A stretch of DNA of 64,000 bases from Paramylibacter kogurei. GTDB lineage: Bacteria > Pseudomonadota > Alphaproteobacteria > Rhodobacterales > Rhodobacteraceae. The DNA lies in NCBI RefSeq assembly GCF_002742285.1, contig NZ_MDGM01000013.1:1-64000 (forward strand). Direction: 5' to 3'. Both the position numbers and the translations under genes were made by a program. This document shows, piece after piece, positions 27,891 to 37,748 of the stretch. Each line of letters starts with the position of its first letter. Position 1 is the stretch's first letter. Below the pieces are notes generated by a model. It was given only the letters and a program-made list of their open reading frames with translations. It searched no databases and was not told the DNA's origin.

Positions 27891-28471
27891 CGTTATCGCG
27901 ATCAGAAACCGTTGCAATGGTGAAACGCGGTGCACGCGGTGCTGGTTATAGTTGGGGCATGGCCGAAGAAATCGCCGCTGCTTGTGCAACGCTATGTGCA
28001 AATGGGATCAATGCTCAGCCAGCTTTGTCGCAATATTTAAGCGTCATTGATGGCCAGTCACACAGGTTGGCGATACAATCATGGCCCTTAACCCAAGATC
28101 ACGTTTGCCCGTTTCATCTGGGATGTTTTATCGCCGAAAGTGCACAAGATGGCGATGTGTTAACATTTAACGGCGTACAATCGGCGGTGTTTTTATTGCC
28201 ATATGTGCAACGTTTGGCGGCAATAAAGGGGCGCAATTTACATCTGCGGGTGGGGGATATGACGGTTGATGTTGGGGCGGATTACATCGCGGGTGATATC
28301 ATTTTAGATGCCCATGGTACCGTGGTGATCTCTACACGCAAACGCGAATTTGAACCTCTTTGCGCATCACCAAGTTACCCTGTTCAATATTGCGAGGTGA
28401 TGGATCGGTTGGGGCAGAAAACCATGGTGCCAGAGTCGGATGAATCGCGTGCCAAGGGTGCAGGGGCATAA
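27887..28471 (+). CDS. DUF3726-containing protein
   Basis: A 194-residue protein that matches DUF3726 as I remember it: an N-terminal LSRSETVAMVKRGARGAGYSWGMAEEIA helix pair, of which the core reads ARGAGYSWGMAEE. The rest contains short beta-rich segments (HLRVGDMTVDVGAD, ISTRKREFEPL). The function of DUF3726 is unknown. The start at 27887 overlaps the stop of the preceding gene (ATGA). It is the last gene of the metY operon; the next 375 bp are non-coding. A complex with the preceding unknown protein is suggested by the coupling only. Confidence 0.75.
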   Translation: MTLSRSETVAMVKRGARGAGYSWGMAEEIAAACATLCANGINAQPALSQYLSVIDGQSHRLAIQSWPLTQDHVCPFHLGCFIAESAQDGDVLTFNGVQSAVFLLPYVQRLAAIKGRNLHLRVGDMTVDVGADYIAGDIILDAHGTVVISTRKREFEPLCASPSYPVQYCEVMDRLGQKTMVPESDESRAKGAGA

Positions 28472-28846
28472 TCTGCCAAAGGTTGAATGATTGCTTTTGC
28501 CGGTGATTCTTGTTCTGGCTGAAATCGTTGGAAATTTTCTTTGATATTCGCCAAATACCAAGCAAATCGGAAATATTTTCCCAATTTTATTAAAATTATA
28601 CACGCGTATTGATTGAATCCGTGCCGCGCGAAGATGGTTAATAAATGGTTAATTTTTCTTATTTTGCAGGGGTTGAACGTCGAACACTCGGTTTTATCTG
28701 ACCGATTATTACCGTCAAAAATCTATGTGCCACATTCTGGCCTAATTCCACCAAAAAAATGCCTATGTCTTGGGGGATAGTGCTTGCTGTTGGGACACGC
28801 ACGAGCATGCATTTGTTCCCAGAAAAGGTTTAAATGATGCACAGCA
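28472..28846. other. Intergenic region before the Tad-like genes
   Basis: 375 bp without a credible gene. The sequence is AT-rich, with a TTAA-N7-TTAA element at 28638-28652 that matches the CtrA half-site pair. It should hold the promoter for the Tad-like trio. I see no strong hairpin terminator for the preceding operon. Confidence 0.6.
28638..28652 (+). promoter_or_regulatory. Candidate CtrA site (TTAA-N7-TTAA)
   Basis: TTAA at 28638-28641 and TTAA at 28649-28652 are separated by exactly seven bases, the CtrA spacing, about 195 bp upstream of the TadG-like start. CtrA controls motility and pilus genes in Rhodobacterales, so the location is meaningful, but the match is to a short consensus in AT-rich DNA. 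Confidence 0.5.
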
Positions 28847-30508
28847 ATGTTTGTGACGTGCATGAAAAAAATGGGGTGGGTTATGATGTTGTCATATTTG
28901 TATCAGTCAGTAATTAACCGTAAAAATAAATTCGCAGCGGACGAAGAGGGCACGTTGACCTTGTTCGCCATTATTACATTCGTTGTGATGGTTGCATTGG
29001 CGGGGATCGCCGTGGATGTTGCGCGGTTCGAAGCTGCGCGCACAAAAACACAAATTACGATTGATAACGCCGCATTGGCCGCCGCATCGTTGTTTCAGGC
29101 GACAGACCCTGACACGGTGGAACGTGACGCCGATGGGAATGTGACATTCAAAGGCACCACATATACGCCCGAACAAATTGTTGATTTCTATATGGCAAAG
29201 GCGGATTTGCCCCATAATTTCCAATACGAGGTGAACACACCGATTAATGTTTCAAATGCACGCGAGGTGGATGTCACCACCAAACAGGGTATGGATACCG
29301 TATTCCTGCATATGATGGGACAAAAGGATATGAACATCGGCGCATATACATCTGCGCTGGAAGGCAATCCATTATCTGAAGTATCACTTGTTTTGGATAT
29401 TTCGGGTTCCATGCGTGGGACGCAAAAACTGGGCAATCTTGTTTCGGCGGCACAGACATTCGTGGGCAATATTCTGGCCGCGAATTCATCCCAATATCCC
29501 AATATGGTTTCCATGAGCTTGGTACCTTATTCGGCCTATGTAAATGTTGGTGAAAACCTGTTGAATGCGATGGATGACACGATCTTGCCAAGTGTTGCGA
29601 ACAATATGCTCGATGCAAATCCTAACACTTGTTTAGAGCTCAGAGATTCCACCTTTAATTCCGTGGGTATCCCGCAAAATACGCATTTCCAAACAGAATA
29701 TGAAAAGCATATTACATTTGGTTATTACGATTACACCAACCAAGGATATGGCGAAACCGACAAGGCGGTACGAACACCATACTGCCCGGCGTTCGATTGG
29801 GCGCAAATCACACCAGTGTCGAAAAACGAAGCCGCGCTCAAGGCGCAATTGGCAAAATTCGAAGCAACGACAAATACATCAATTGATGATGGTGTAAAAT
29901 GGGGGGCTGCGTTGTTGGATCGTTCCATGCAGCCAACGATCAAAAAACTGACGCAATTGAATTCATGGGATTCTCAATACGTTGATCCAGCATTCGAAGA
30001 TCGCCCATTGGCCAATGGTACGCGTAGTAACAAAATTTTGGTGGTGATGACCGATGGTATCAACACAGAACAACGCCGTTTGAAAGACCAATATGAAACT
30101 AACGGCAGCGACGCCAATGTGTATTGGAAAAAGTCTGACGGTTATCATTATTTCCGCAACAGTAATCGCTGGGGCTATGAAGAACTGTCATGGCGCGAAT
30201 TGTTTGGCATCCGCACAATTTACAATCACGTGCGTGATCGTAATTTCGGCGGTAGCACTTGGGGCTTTATGGAAGCGTTCAAAACAGGTTCACAAAAAGA
30301 CACCCGTTTGAACAACATCTGTACAGCGGCCAAAAGCGCAGGGATTACAATTTACACAATCACCTATGAAGCCACAGTCGATAGCGCAAAAGTCATGGCG
30401 AATTGTTCATCTGGACCCACTTACGCCTATACCGCGACATCAAGTGATATCGATTCAATTTTCAACAATATCAGCATCGGAATTAAGAAGCTGCAGCTGA
30501 CAAACTAA
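28847..30508 (+). CDS. TadG-like pilus-associated protein with von Willebrand A domain
   Basis: A 553-residue membrane protein. After a short basic lead come EEGTLTLFAIITFVVMVALAG (TadE/TadG-type hydrophobic segment, about residues 34-60) and a coiled region. The large C-terminal part is an extracytoplasmic vWA domain with an intact MIDAS motif D184-x-S186-x-S188 (DISGSMRG) and a later VVMTDG. TadG-type proteins are minor components or adhesive tips of Flp pili. Several in-frame ATGs exist; the one at 28883 (MMLSYLYQSV) follows a GGGGTGGG stretch and may be the true start, shortening the protein by 12 residues. It heads a three-gene set with two TadE-like genes. Confidence 0.82.
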   Translation: MFVTCMKKMGWVMMLSYLYQSVINRKNKFAADEEGTLTLFAIITFVVMVALAGIAVDVARFEAARTKTQITIDNAALAAASLFQATDPDTVERDADGNVTFKGTTYTPEQIVDFYMAKADLPHNFQYEVNTPINVSNAREVDVTTKQGMDTVFLHMMGQKDMNIGAYTSALEGNPLSEVSLVLDISGSMRGTQKLGNLVSAAQTFVGNILAANSSQYPNMVSMSLVPYSAYVNVGENLLNAMDDTILPSVANNMLDANPNTCLELRDSTFNSVGIPQNTHFQTEYEKHITFGYYDYTNQGYGETDKAVRTPYCPAFDWAQITPVSKNEAALKAQLAKFEATTNTSIDDGVKWGAALLDRSMQPTIKKLTQLNSWDSQYVDPAFEDRPLANGTRSNKILVVMTDGINTEQRRLKDQYETNGSDANVYWKKSDGYHYFRNSNRWGYEELSWRELFGIRTIYNHVRDRNFGGSTWGFMEAFKTGSQKDTRLNNICTAAKSAGITIYTITYEATVDSAKVMANCSSGPTYAYTATSSDIDSIFNNISIGIKKLQLTN

Positions 30509-30517
30509 GGGTGTGAT

Positions 30518-31084
30518 GTGAATATTTTGGGACATATATTCAAGAAATTGCGCAAAGATGAAGAGGGCGCAGCAACGGTGGAATTTGTCATCGTTGCTCC
30601 GCTGTTTTTCATGTTGTTTTTCTGGATTATTGAAACTGGCTTCATCACCTTTCATGCAATTCAATTGGACAGAGGCGTGGATATTGTCGTGCGCGAATTG
30701 ATGCTGGACGATATTTTGGATGGTCGCCAAGACGAAGATGCACATGATTTTTTGAAACAGCGCATTTGTAGCCAAGCTTTGCTTTCAGATTGTATCGAAG
30801 ACATCAAACTGGAGGTTGGCATTTCCACCGTGGCAAGTGCGAGTTTGGATGGCGGTATTGATTGTGTGGATCGCACGTCAGATGATATTACACCTGTCTA
30901 TAAAATCGATCCTGGTCAATGCGATTCCGGTGATCCCAATGCAACGCCAGAAATCATGTTTATGCGCGCATGTTTGGTTGTTGATCCGATCCTGCCCGTT
31001 GGTGTTGCGATGCCGTGGACCAAAGATGATTCAGGTGGAATTCGATTGCTGTCTTCTTCGGCATTTGTGAACGAACCTTGTTAG
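30518..31084 (+). CDS. TadE-like pseudopilin
   Basis: A 188-residue protein with the TadE hallmark: a basic leader, then DEEGAATVEFVIVAPLFFML with the conserved Glu after the processing region, a hydrophobic helix of about 22 residues, and a Cys-containing extracytoplasmic domain (Cys at several positions, including the last residue). TadE and TadF are minor pseudopilins of Flp/Tad pili processed by a prepilin peptidase. The start is GTG at 30518 with TAAGGG upstream, 9 bp after the TadG-like gene. The C-terminus overlaps the ribosome binding region of the next gene. Confidence 0.83.
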   Translation: MNILGHIFKKLRKDEEGAATVEFVIVAPLFFMLFFWIIETGFITFHAIQLDRGVDIVVRELMLDDILDGRQDEDAHDFLKQRICSQALLSDCIEDIKLEVGISTVASASLDGGIDCVDRTSDDITPVYKIDPGQCDSGDPNATPEIMFMRACLVVDPILPVGVAMPWTKDDSGGIRLLSSSAFVNEPC

Positions 31085-31095
31085 GAGTTATGAAA

Positions 31096-31824
31096 ATGAA
31101 ATTGTTCAATCGCTTTTTCAAAGACCGCAAAGGTGCTGTTTCAACGGAATTTGTATTCTTGTTGCCGCTATGGGTTGCCATGTTGATGGGCAGCTTTGTG
31201 TGTTTCGACGCTCTGTTGATGTATAACAAAGCATCCAAGGCCAACGCCACTGTGGCGAATTTGGTGTCGCGTGTTGGCACAGTAAATACTGCGTTCACTG
31301 ACAATTTGTTTCAGGTGTATAAAAATGTCGGCTATGGCAATGATGCGAATGCATGGATGCGCTTGTCTGTGGTTCGCAACCAAAACAATTCATTTCGCGT
31401 CCGCTGGAGCGAGGCTCGTGGTTTAGGTGCGGATACAGAAACCGCATGGGGTGTGTTGAAAAACGATAGCCCACTTTTGGCGGCTTATATCCCAGAGGTC
31501 GTGGATGGCGACGAATGGGTGTTGTTGGAAACGTCGCGCCATTTTGAACCGCTATTGGGCAATTTTGGCATCGCAGAAACGGATTTTCATAATCACACCG
31601 TGTTTATTCCGCGTTTCACAGGGCAGTTGACCCATGCCACATTGACCGATTTTGATGAAAATTACGACGGTTCCACTGAACCTGGAAATCCACATGATCG
31701 CGATGATATGGACGAACAAGAATCCGAGGCCGAATGGCTGGCGGATGAAGTTGCCACAAATGCAAATGATGGTTCGGGTGGTTCCACTGGAACGGGTGGT
31801 GAAAATTCGGGCGGGGGTCAGTAA
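31096..31824 (+). CDS. Second TadE-like pseudopilin with acidic Gly/Ser tail
   Basis: A 242-residue protein beginning with a basic leader, then RKGAVSTEFVFLLPLWVAML, a TadE-type segment with the conserved Glu, and a variable outer domain. The last 50 residues are unusual: Asp/Glu-rich (DRDDMDEQESEAEW), then Gly/Ser/Asn-rich (SGGSTGTGGENSGGG), which looks like a flexible surface-exposed tail. The start at 31096 is chosen because AGGAG lies eight bases upstream; ATG at 31090 is only two bases from it. Together with the two preceding genes it forms a compact orphan Tad-like set; no pilin, ATPase or secretin genes are in the window. Confidence 0.8.
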   Translation: MKLFNRFFKDRKGAVSTEFVFLLPLWVAMLMGSFVCFDALLMYNKASKANATVANLVSRVGTVNTAFTDNLFQVYKNVGYGNDANAWMRLSVVRNQNNSFRVRWSEARGLGADTETAWGVLKNDSPLLAAYIPEVVDGDEWVLLETSRHFEPLLGNFGIAETDFHNHTVFIPRFTGQLTHATLTDFDENYDGSTEPGNPHDRDDMDEQESEAEWLADEVATNANDGSGGSTGTGGENSGGGQ

Positions 31825-31842
31825 CCCCCACCCATTGATCGC

Positions 31843-32790
31843 CTAAACGGTCATCATTTCTTCGATTTTGTGCAATACTTCCATCGCGGGCAAACCTTGT
31901 GCGAATGAACTGTTGGGTTCGCGTCCTTCGCGAATGGCATCAATAAATTCGCGATCTATCAATTCAATCCCATTGTTGGATATGGCAACATCAGACAGAT
32001 CAATCGGTTTTTCATACCCGTCCACCAAATCATCGTAACGCGCGATATAGGTGTTGGTATCCCCGATATAGCGGAAAAATGTGCCCAGCGGGCCATTGTT
32101 ATTGAACGACAATGACAATGTGCAAATCGCACCTTTGGGTGATTTCATTCCGATTGTCATATCCATTGCAATGCCCAGATCAGGGTGTTTTGGCCCTTGG
32201 ATACCGAATACTTCGCTTGGGGCTTCACCAGTTTGATAGATGAACAAATCAACCGTGTGGCACGCATGATGCCATAACAAATGGTCTGTCCAACTGCGCG
32301 GATTACCCATCGCATTGGTATTGGTGCGGCGGAAAAAATAGGTTTGCACATCCATTTGTTGAATGTTGAATTCACCCGCCTTGATTTTGTTATGCACATA
32401 TTGATGGCTGGGGTTAAAGCGGCGCACATGCCCCACCATACCAACAACGCCTGAATCCTTTTGTGCGGCAACCAATGCGCGTGCATCTTCGATGTTGTCA
32501 GACATCGGAATTTCGCACATCACATGTTTACCCGCACGCATACAGGCCAATGATTGTTCGGCGTGCATTTGTGTGGGCGTGGACAGGATCACCGCGTCCA
32601 CATCATCACGCGCAAGGCTTTCGTTCAGGTCGGTTGTCGCATGACCAATGCCGCGTTCGGCGGCAAATTTTGCAATGCTATCCTCGGTGCGCCCAACCAC
32701 GGATGTAACTTCCACACCTTCAATCTTGGACAATGCGTCCAGATGTTTCATACCAAAGGCACCCGCGGCGCCTGCTACACAAATTCGCAT
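31843..32790 (-). CDS. ligC: 4-carboxy-2-hydroxymuconate-6-semialdehyde dehydrogenase
   Basis: A 315-residue Gfo/Idh/MocA-family NAD(P)-dependent dehydrogenase. The Rossmann motif GAAGAFGMKHLDAL at the N-terminus and CEIPMS (with the Lys-containing family variant replaced) around residue 100 fit the family. The position directly after ligB and ligA identifies it as LigC, which oxidises the hemiacetal of the ring-cleavage product to 2-pyrone-4,6-dicarboxylate. The start at 32790 has AAGGAAAAG upstream and lies one base after the ligB stop; an upstream ATG in the same frame falls inside ligB. It is the last gene of the minus-strand operon and converges on the TadE-like gene with 18 bp between. 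Confidence 0.85.
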   Translation of the reverse strand: MRICVAGAAGAFGMKHLDALSKIEGVEVTSVVGRTEDSIAKFAAERGIGHATTDLNESLARDDVDAVILSTPTQMHAEQSLACMRAGKHVMCEIPMSDNIEDARALVAAQKDSGVVGMVGHVRRFNPSHQYVHNKIKAGEFNIQQMDVQTYFFRRTNTNAMGNPRSWTDHLLWHHACHTVDLFIYQTGEAPSEVFGIQGPKHPDLGIAMDMTIGMKSPKGAICTLSLSFNNNGPLGTFFRYIGDTNTYIARYDDLVDGYEKPIDLSDVAISNNGIELIDREFIDAIREGREPNSSFAQGLPAMEVLHKIEEMMTV

Positions 32791-32791
32791 C

Positions 32792-34041
<1,250 letters not shown>

Positions 34042-34053
34042 ATGCTCCTCCGC

Positions 34054-34923
34054 TTAATTTTTCAGATGATTGATAAGGGTTTCGCGCAACGCTGGTGCGT
34101 CGATGTCATCGCAATCGATTGCCAATGCGCCAATGCGTGCCTGTGCGGTTGTGGTGGCGGTCGCCATATCATTGGGCAGGCCAAGTTCGGCGATTGTTTT
34201 TGCAACTTCTGCCATTTCGGCGGCGCGGCGAACCCCGTGTTTTGCCATGCGCTCTGCCATGTAATCGGCCTTGGCCGCCCATTGGAATTCGGGGTTGGAT
34301 TTTTCCAAACTGTCCCAAACCAAATCCTCGACGCCCAGCGTTTTCGCCGCCAAATTACATTCTGTTAAAATCGCCTCTAATCCTTTGATCACCACGGATC
34401 GCATCATTTTCACCGATGATGCCCGCCCAACAGCACCATCAAGCTTGCTTGGGTTCAGGTTCAGCTTTTGTAATACATCAACGGCGTCATCCGCATCTGG
34501 ACCCGATATCAATAGCGGGGTTTTATTGCGGGCAGGGTGCACAGGGGCCATAACGGCCACATCCACATAACGCCCACCCGCCGCATTGATCACATCACAT
34601 GATCGCTGTTTGGTTTGTGGCGCACATGAATTGCAATCAAAAAACAGCGCATCAGGTTTGATATGTTTGGCCGCATCGCTTGCCGCCGTATGTGCGCAAT
34701 CCGCCGTGACCAGCGAAAACACCACATCGGCATTCGCAAGCGCCATTTCCAGTGTATCGGAAAACCCGACTCCGTGATCGGCAAATCGCGTTTGCATCAT
34801 CGCGCTTTGTGCGGGATCGTTGTTTTTTACATCAAACCCAACCGCCGATTTTACGCAATCGGTCGCCCATGTGGATGCAAATGCACATGCTGCCTCTCCG
34901 AATCCGATAAATGCGATATTCAT
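34054..34923 (-). CDS. NAD(P)-dependent oxidoreductase with DUF1932-type C-terminal domain
   Basis: A 289-residue protein of the 3-hydroxyisobutyrate/6-phosphogluconate dehydrogenase superfamily. The N-terminal Rossmann fold (IAFIGFGEAACAFA) has Glu-Ala-Ala where a second Gly motif residue is usual; DVAVMAPVHPARNKTPLLISG is the substrate-region signature and KMMRSVVIKGLEAILTE carries the Lys of the DUF1932 helical domain. It heads the ligABC operon, 12 bp before ligA. It is not one of the standard steps of the protocatechuate 4,5 pathway, where LigC is already present. It may act on a side product or on a methoxylated or hydroxylated precursor; the substrate is unknown. Confidence 0.8.
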   Translation of the reverse strand: MNIAFIGFGEAACAFASTWATDCVKSAVGFDVKNNDPAQSAMMQTRFADHGVGFSDTLEMALANADVVFSLVTADCAHTAASDAAKHIKPDALFFDCNSCAPQTKQRSCDVINAAGGRYVDVAVMAPVHPARNKTPLLISGPDADDAVDVLQKLNLNPSKLDGAVGRASSVKMMRSVVIKGLEAILTECNLAAKTLGVEDLVWDSLEKSNPEFQWAAKADYMAERMAKHGVRRAAEMAEVAKTIAELGLPNDMATATTTAQARIGALAIDCDDIDAPALRETLINHLKN

Positions 34924-34998
34924 GTTTGATGTCCTCTTTGGTGATCTGTCCTAACAAGGCATGGTGCAAACCTGAAATTCGATGTCATTCAAACCTAT

Positions 34999-36234
34999 TC
35001 ATTTTTGCAATAGCGTATATGTTTGGGATGCAGATTTTGCTCCCTCGGCCTGTAATAAATCCCACATCCGTTTTTGGGTTTTTGTGGGTTGCCAATCCAC
35101 ACGGGTGGTTAATCCGATTTGGCGTTTGATCCCGCGTAAATCAAAATTCAATCGCGATAACAGCCCTTGTTTTTCTTCGCGTGCGATTTGATGTGCGGAG
35201 CTAATGGTCAACCGATCACTGCCTGTTAACAGTCCGCGAATAAGAACCAGCGATGATGTTTCGATCACATGCAGATCATTCAGATCAATCACACCCGCCA
35301 TCATTTCATTGAAATAACGGCGCGTTGGTGTGCCATTGCGCGGCACAACCCACGGAAATTTTGCCAAATCCGCAGGCGTGACCGTATCCAAATCACACAA
35401 CGGATGCCCCGCACGTGCAACAATTGCCAACGGATCATTAAACAACAAATGTTGTTCGACATCATCCACCGGTAAATCATCGCGCAGCGCCCCGATCAAC
35501 ATATCCAATTTACCCAGCCGCAACCCACGCAGCAAATCCATATAAGGCCCATCAACCACACGTAGATCGCTGTTTGGGCGTTCATCCAACAATGTGTTGA
35601 TCGCATTTGGCAACATGTAACTACGTGCCAAGGGCATGGTGCCAATCGATACTTGCCCACCATCATAGCCTGCAAAGTTGCGCAAATCTTCGCCCGCTTG
35701 GTTCAATTCGTAAAACATCAAATGGGTATGATCCGCCATTTCTTTGGCAGCGGGGGTAAGTTCGATGCCTTGTGGTGTTTTTTGGAAAAACTGAATGCCC
35801 GATACACGTTCCAAATCACGCGCAGATCGATACAGGCTGGGTTGGGTTAACCCGATATTGCGCGCCGCCAATGAATAATTCCCTGCCTGTTCCACGGCGA
35901 GCAATGCGCGCAATTGTGTGGCGGTAATCGAATGGGCGAATGATTGTGATTTTGCACGTCGTTCACGCGATAATGCGGCATCAACCCCTGCCATTAAATG
36001 CGCGGTGGCACGCAGCGCACGGTTTTGCAGCAATTCCCCCGCATGGGTTAAAAATAGCCCCGCATTGCGCCGATCAAACAGGCGATGTTCCAATTTGTCC
36101 TCTAATTTTGCAATCGCTTGGGTGATTGCGGGTTGGGACATGTGCACACGTGCGGATGCTTGGGTGATGTTGCCATGTTCGGCCACATCACAAAATGCGC
36201 GCAAATGGCGCAGGTTCAAATCATACATTGTCAT
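34999..36234 (-). CDS. LysR-type regulator of the protocatechuate cluster
   Basis: A LysR-family regulator of about 411 residues, longer than the usual 300. It contains two winged helix-turn-helix-like segments: one at the N-terminus (LRHLRAFCDVAEHGNITQAS, then SQPAITQAIAKLE) and another around residues 105-150 (LRALLAVEQAGNYSLAARN, then TQPSLYRSARDLERVSG). Such duplicated-HTH LysR proteins are known in aromatic degradation clusters (GalR/PcaQ-like). The effector domain follows. The gene is divergent from galB and co-directional with ligABC, so it likely controls both operons with a pathway intermediate as inducer. The start is uncertain: GTG at 36261 or ATG at 36234. Confidence 0.82.
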   Translation of the reverse strand: MTMYDLNLRHLRAFCDVAEHGNITQASARVHMSQPAITQAIAKLEDKLEHRLFDRRNAGLFLTHAGELLQNRALRATAHLMAGVDAALSRERRAKSQSFAHSITATQLRALLAVEQAGNYSLAARNIGLTQPSLYRSARDLERVSGIQFFQKTPQGIELTPAAKEMADHTHLMFYELNQAGEDLRNFAGYDGGQVSIGTMPLARSYMLPNAINTLLDERPNSDLRVVDGPYMDLLRGLRLGKLDMLIGALRDDLPVDDVEQHLLFNDPLAIVARAGHPLCDLDTVTPADLAKFPWVVPRNGTPTRRYFNEMMAGVIDLNDLHVIETSSLVLIRGLLTGSDRLTISSAHQIAREEKQGLLSRLNFDLRGIKRQIGLTTRVDWQPTKTQKRMWDLLQAEGAKSASQTYTLLQK

Positions 36235-36339
36235 GGGGTGGTTATAGCAAAAACTTATCACCTTGGGGAAGGTTTGAAATTGGCTTTTGAACGCGATAAC
36301 GCGATATTGTTTTCAACTGATTGAGTTGGAGGAACATAT

Positions 36340-37074
36340 ATGTCCGATAAAAAAACTGCATTAATATTATCTGCACATGCCGCCGATTTCGTCTGGCGCT
36401 GTGGTGGTGCCATCGCGAAACACGAAGAAATGGGGTATGACGTCACCGTTGCCTGTATGTCGTTTGGTGAGCGCGGCGAAAGTGCCAAGTTGTGGAAACA
36501 AGAGGGCATGACGCTGGACAAAGTAAAAACCGCGCGGCGCAAAGAGGCCGAAGCCGCCGCATCCGCATTGGGTATTACCAATATCGAATTTTTCGATCTG
36601 GGCGATTACCCGTTGGAATTTGATCGCGATGACAAATACAAGGTCGTCGATTTGATCCGCAAAGTGCAGCCAAATTTCATGATGAGCCATTCGCGTTTCG
36701 ATCAATACAACACCGATCACATGCATATGACCCAAATCGCAATGGAAACGCGCATGATCGCACAGGCATGGGGCCATAACCCAGGCGAAAAGGTTTTGGG
36801 TGCGCCGCAACTATACCTGTTTGAACCCCACCAAACCGAACAGATGGGTTGGAAGCCAAATGTGTTTTTGGACATCACTGATGTTTGGGATAAAAAACGT
36901 GCGGCGATTGAATGCATGCAAGGCCAAGAACACCTGTGGAAATATTATACCAATGTCGCCGAAAACCGTGGCAACCATTTCCGCCGAAATTCAGGTGGCA
37001 TGGCGGGTGGGCGCCCTGCGCAATATGCCGAAGGTTTTGAATCGGTTTATCCAACATGTGTGGATGAATTATAA
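36340..37074 (+). CDS. galB: 4-oxalomesaconate hydratase, GalB type (PIG-L fold)
   Basis: A 244-residue PIG-L/LmbE-fold metalloprotein. The usual HPDD motif appears as HAADF near the N-terminus, followed by [14 protein letters not shown] and [15 protein letters not shown]. It matches GalB, the zinc-dependent 4-oxalomesaconate hydratase of the Pseudomonas putida gallate pathway, and not the amidohydrolase-type LigJ of Sphingobium. It converts 4-oxalomesaconate to 4-carboxy-4-hydroxy-2-oxoadipate. It has a strong ribosome binding site (TTGGAGGA) and starts the plus-strand operon; the next gene overlaps its stop by one base. Confidence 0.85.
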   Translation: MSDKKTALILSAHAADFVWRCGGAIAKHEEMGYDVTVACMSFGERGESAKLWKQEGMTLDKVKTARRKEAEAAASALGITNIEFFDLGDYPLEFDRDDKYKVVDLIRKVQPNFMMSHSRFDQYNTDHMHMTQIAMETRMIAQAWGHNPGEKVLGAPQLYLFEPHQTEQMGWKPNVFLDITDVWDKKRAAIECMQGQEHLWKYYTNVAENRGNHFRRNSGGMAGGRPAQYAEGFESVYPTCVDEL

Positions 37075-37748
37075 TGGGCGGCGTTGTTGTGCAAAATATT
37101 GAACGTGCCGATGCGGGTGTGATCAAGGCCTTGGGCGAAATTGGCGTGGCTACGGTACACGAAGCTCAGGGGCGCAAGGGATTGCTCGCGTCATATATGA
37201 ACCCCATTTATCCGGGTGCACAAATCGGGGCATCTGCGGTCACGATCCTTGCGCCAGCTTGTGACAATTGGATGGTGCATGTCGCAATTGAACAGGTGCA
37301 AGAGGGTGATGTGTTGGTTCTGGCAACCACATCACCATCCGATGCAGGATATTTTGGCGATCTGCTCGCCACATCCATGCAGGCACGCGGCGGTGTTGGT
37401 TTGATCATCGATGCAGGTGTGCGCGATGTCAAAGACCTGACAGAAATGAAATTTCCCGTCTGGTCCAAGGCCGTACATGCCCAAGGCACGGTGAAAGAGG
37501 TGATCGGTTCCGTCAATGTCCCGATCGTCTGTGCAGGTGCCCATATCAATGCAGGCGATGTGATCGTTGCCGATGATGATGGCGTCTGTGTCGTGCGCCG
37601 CGAAGAGGCCGCGGATGTTTTGAAAAAAGCAGAAGCCCGTTTGGCCAACGAAGAAGAAAAGCGCCAAAAACTCGCCAGTGGCGTGTTAGGGTTGGATATG
37701 TATGACATGCGCGGGCGCTTGGCCGAATATGGTTTGAAATATGTCTGA
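37074..37748 (+). CDS. ligK: 4-carboxy-4-hydroxy-2-oxoadipate aldolase
   Basis: A 224-residue class II aldolase of the RraA-like/HMG-CHA aldolase family. The signature region is [24 protein letters not shown] (short core [10 protein letters not shown]), with [14 protein letters not shown] later. LigK/GalC cleaves 4-carboxy-4-hydroxy-2-oxoadipate to pyruvate and oxaloacetate, the last step of the 4,5 pathway. Its start overlaps the galB stop and its last codons overlap the next gene by eight bases, so the three are translationally coupled. Length matches the family (about 227). Confidence 0.88.
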   Translation: MGGVVVQNIERADAGVIKALGEIGVATVHEAQGRKGLLASYMNPIYPGAQIGASAVTILAPACDNWMVHVAIEQVQEGDVLVLATTSPSDAGYFGDLLATSMQARGGVGLIIDAGVRDVKDLTEMKFPVWSKAVHAQGTVKEVIGSVNVPIVCAGAHINAGDVIVADDDGVCVVRREEAADVLKKAEARLANEEEKRQKLASGVLGLDMYDMRGRLAEYGLKYV

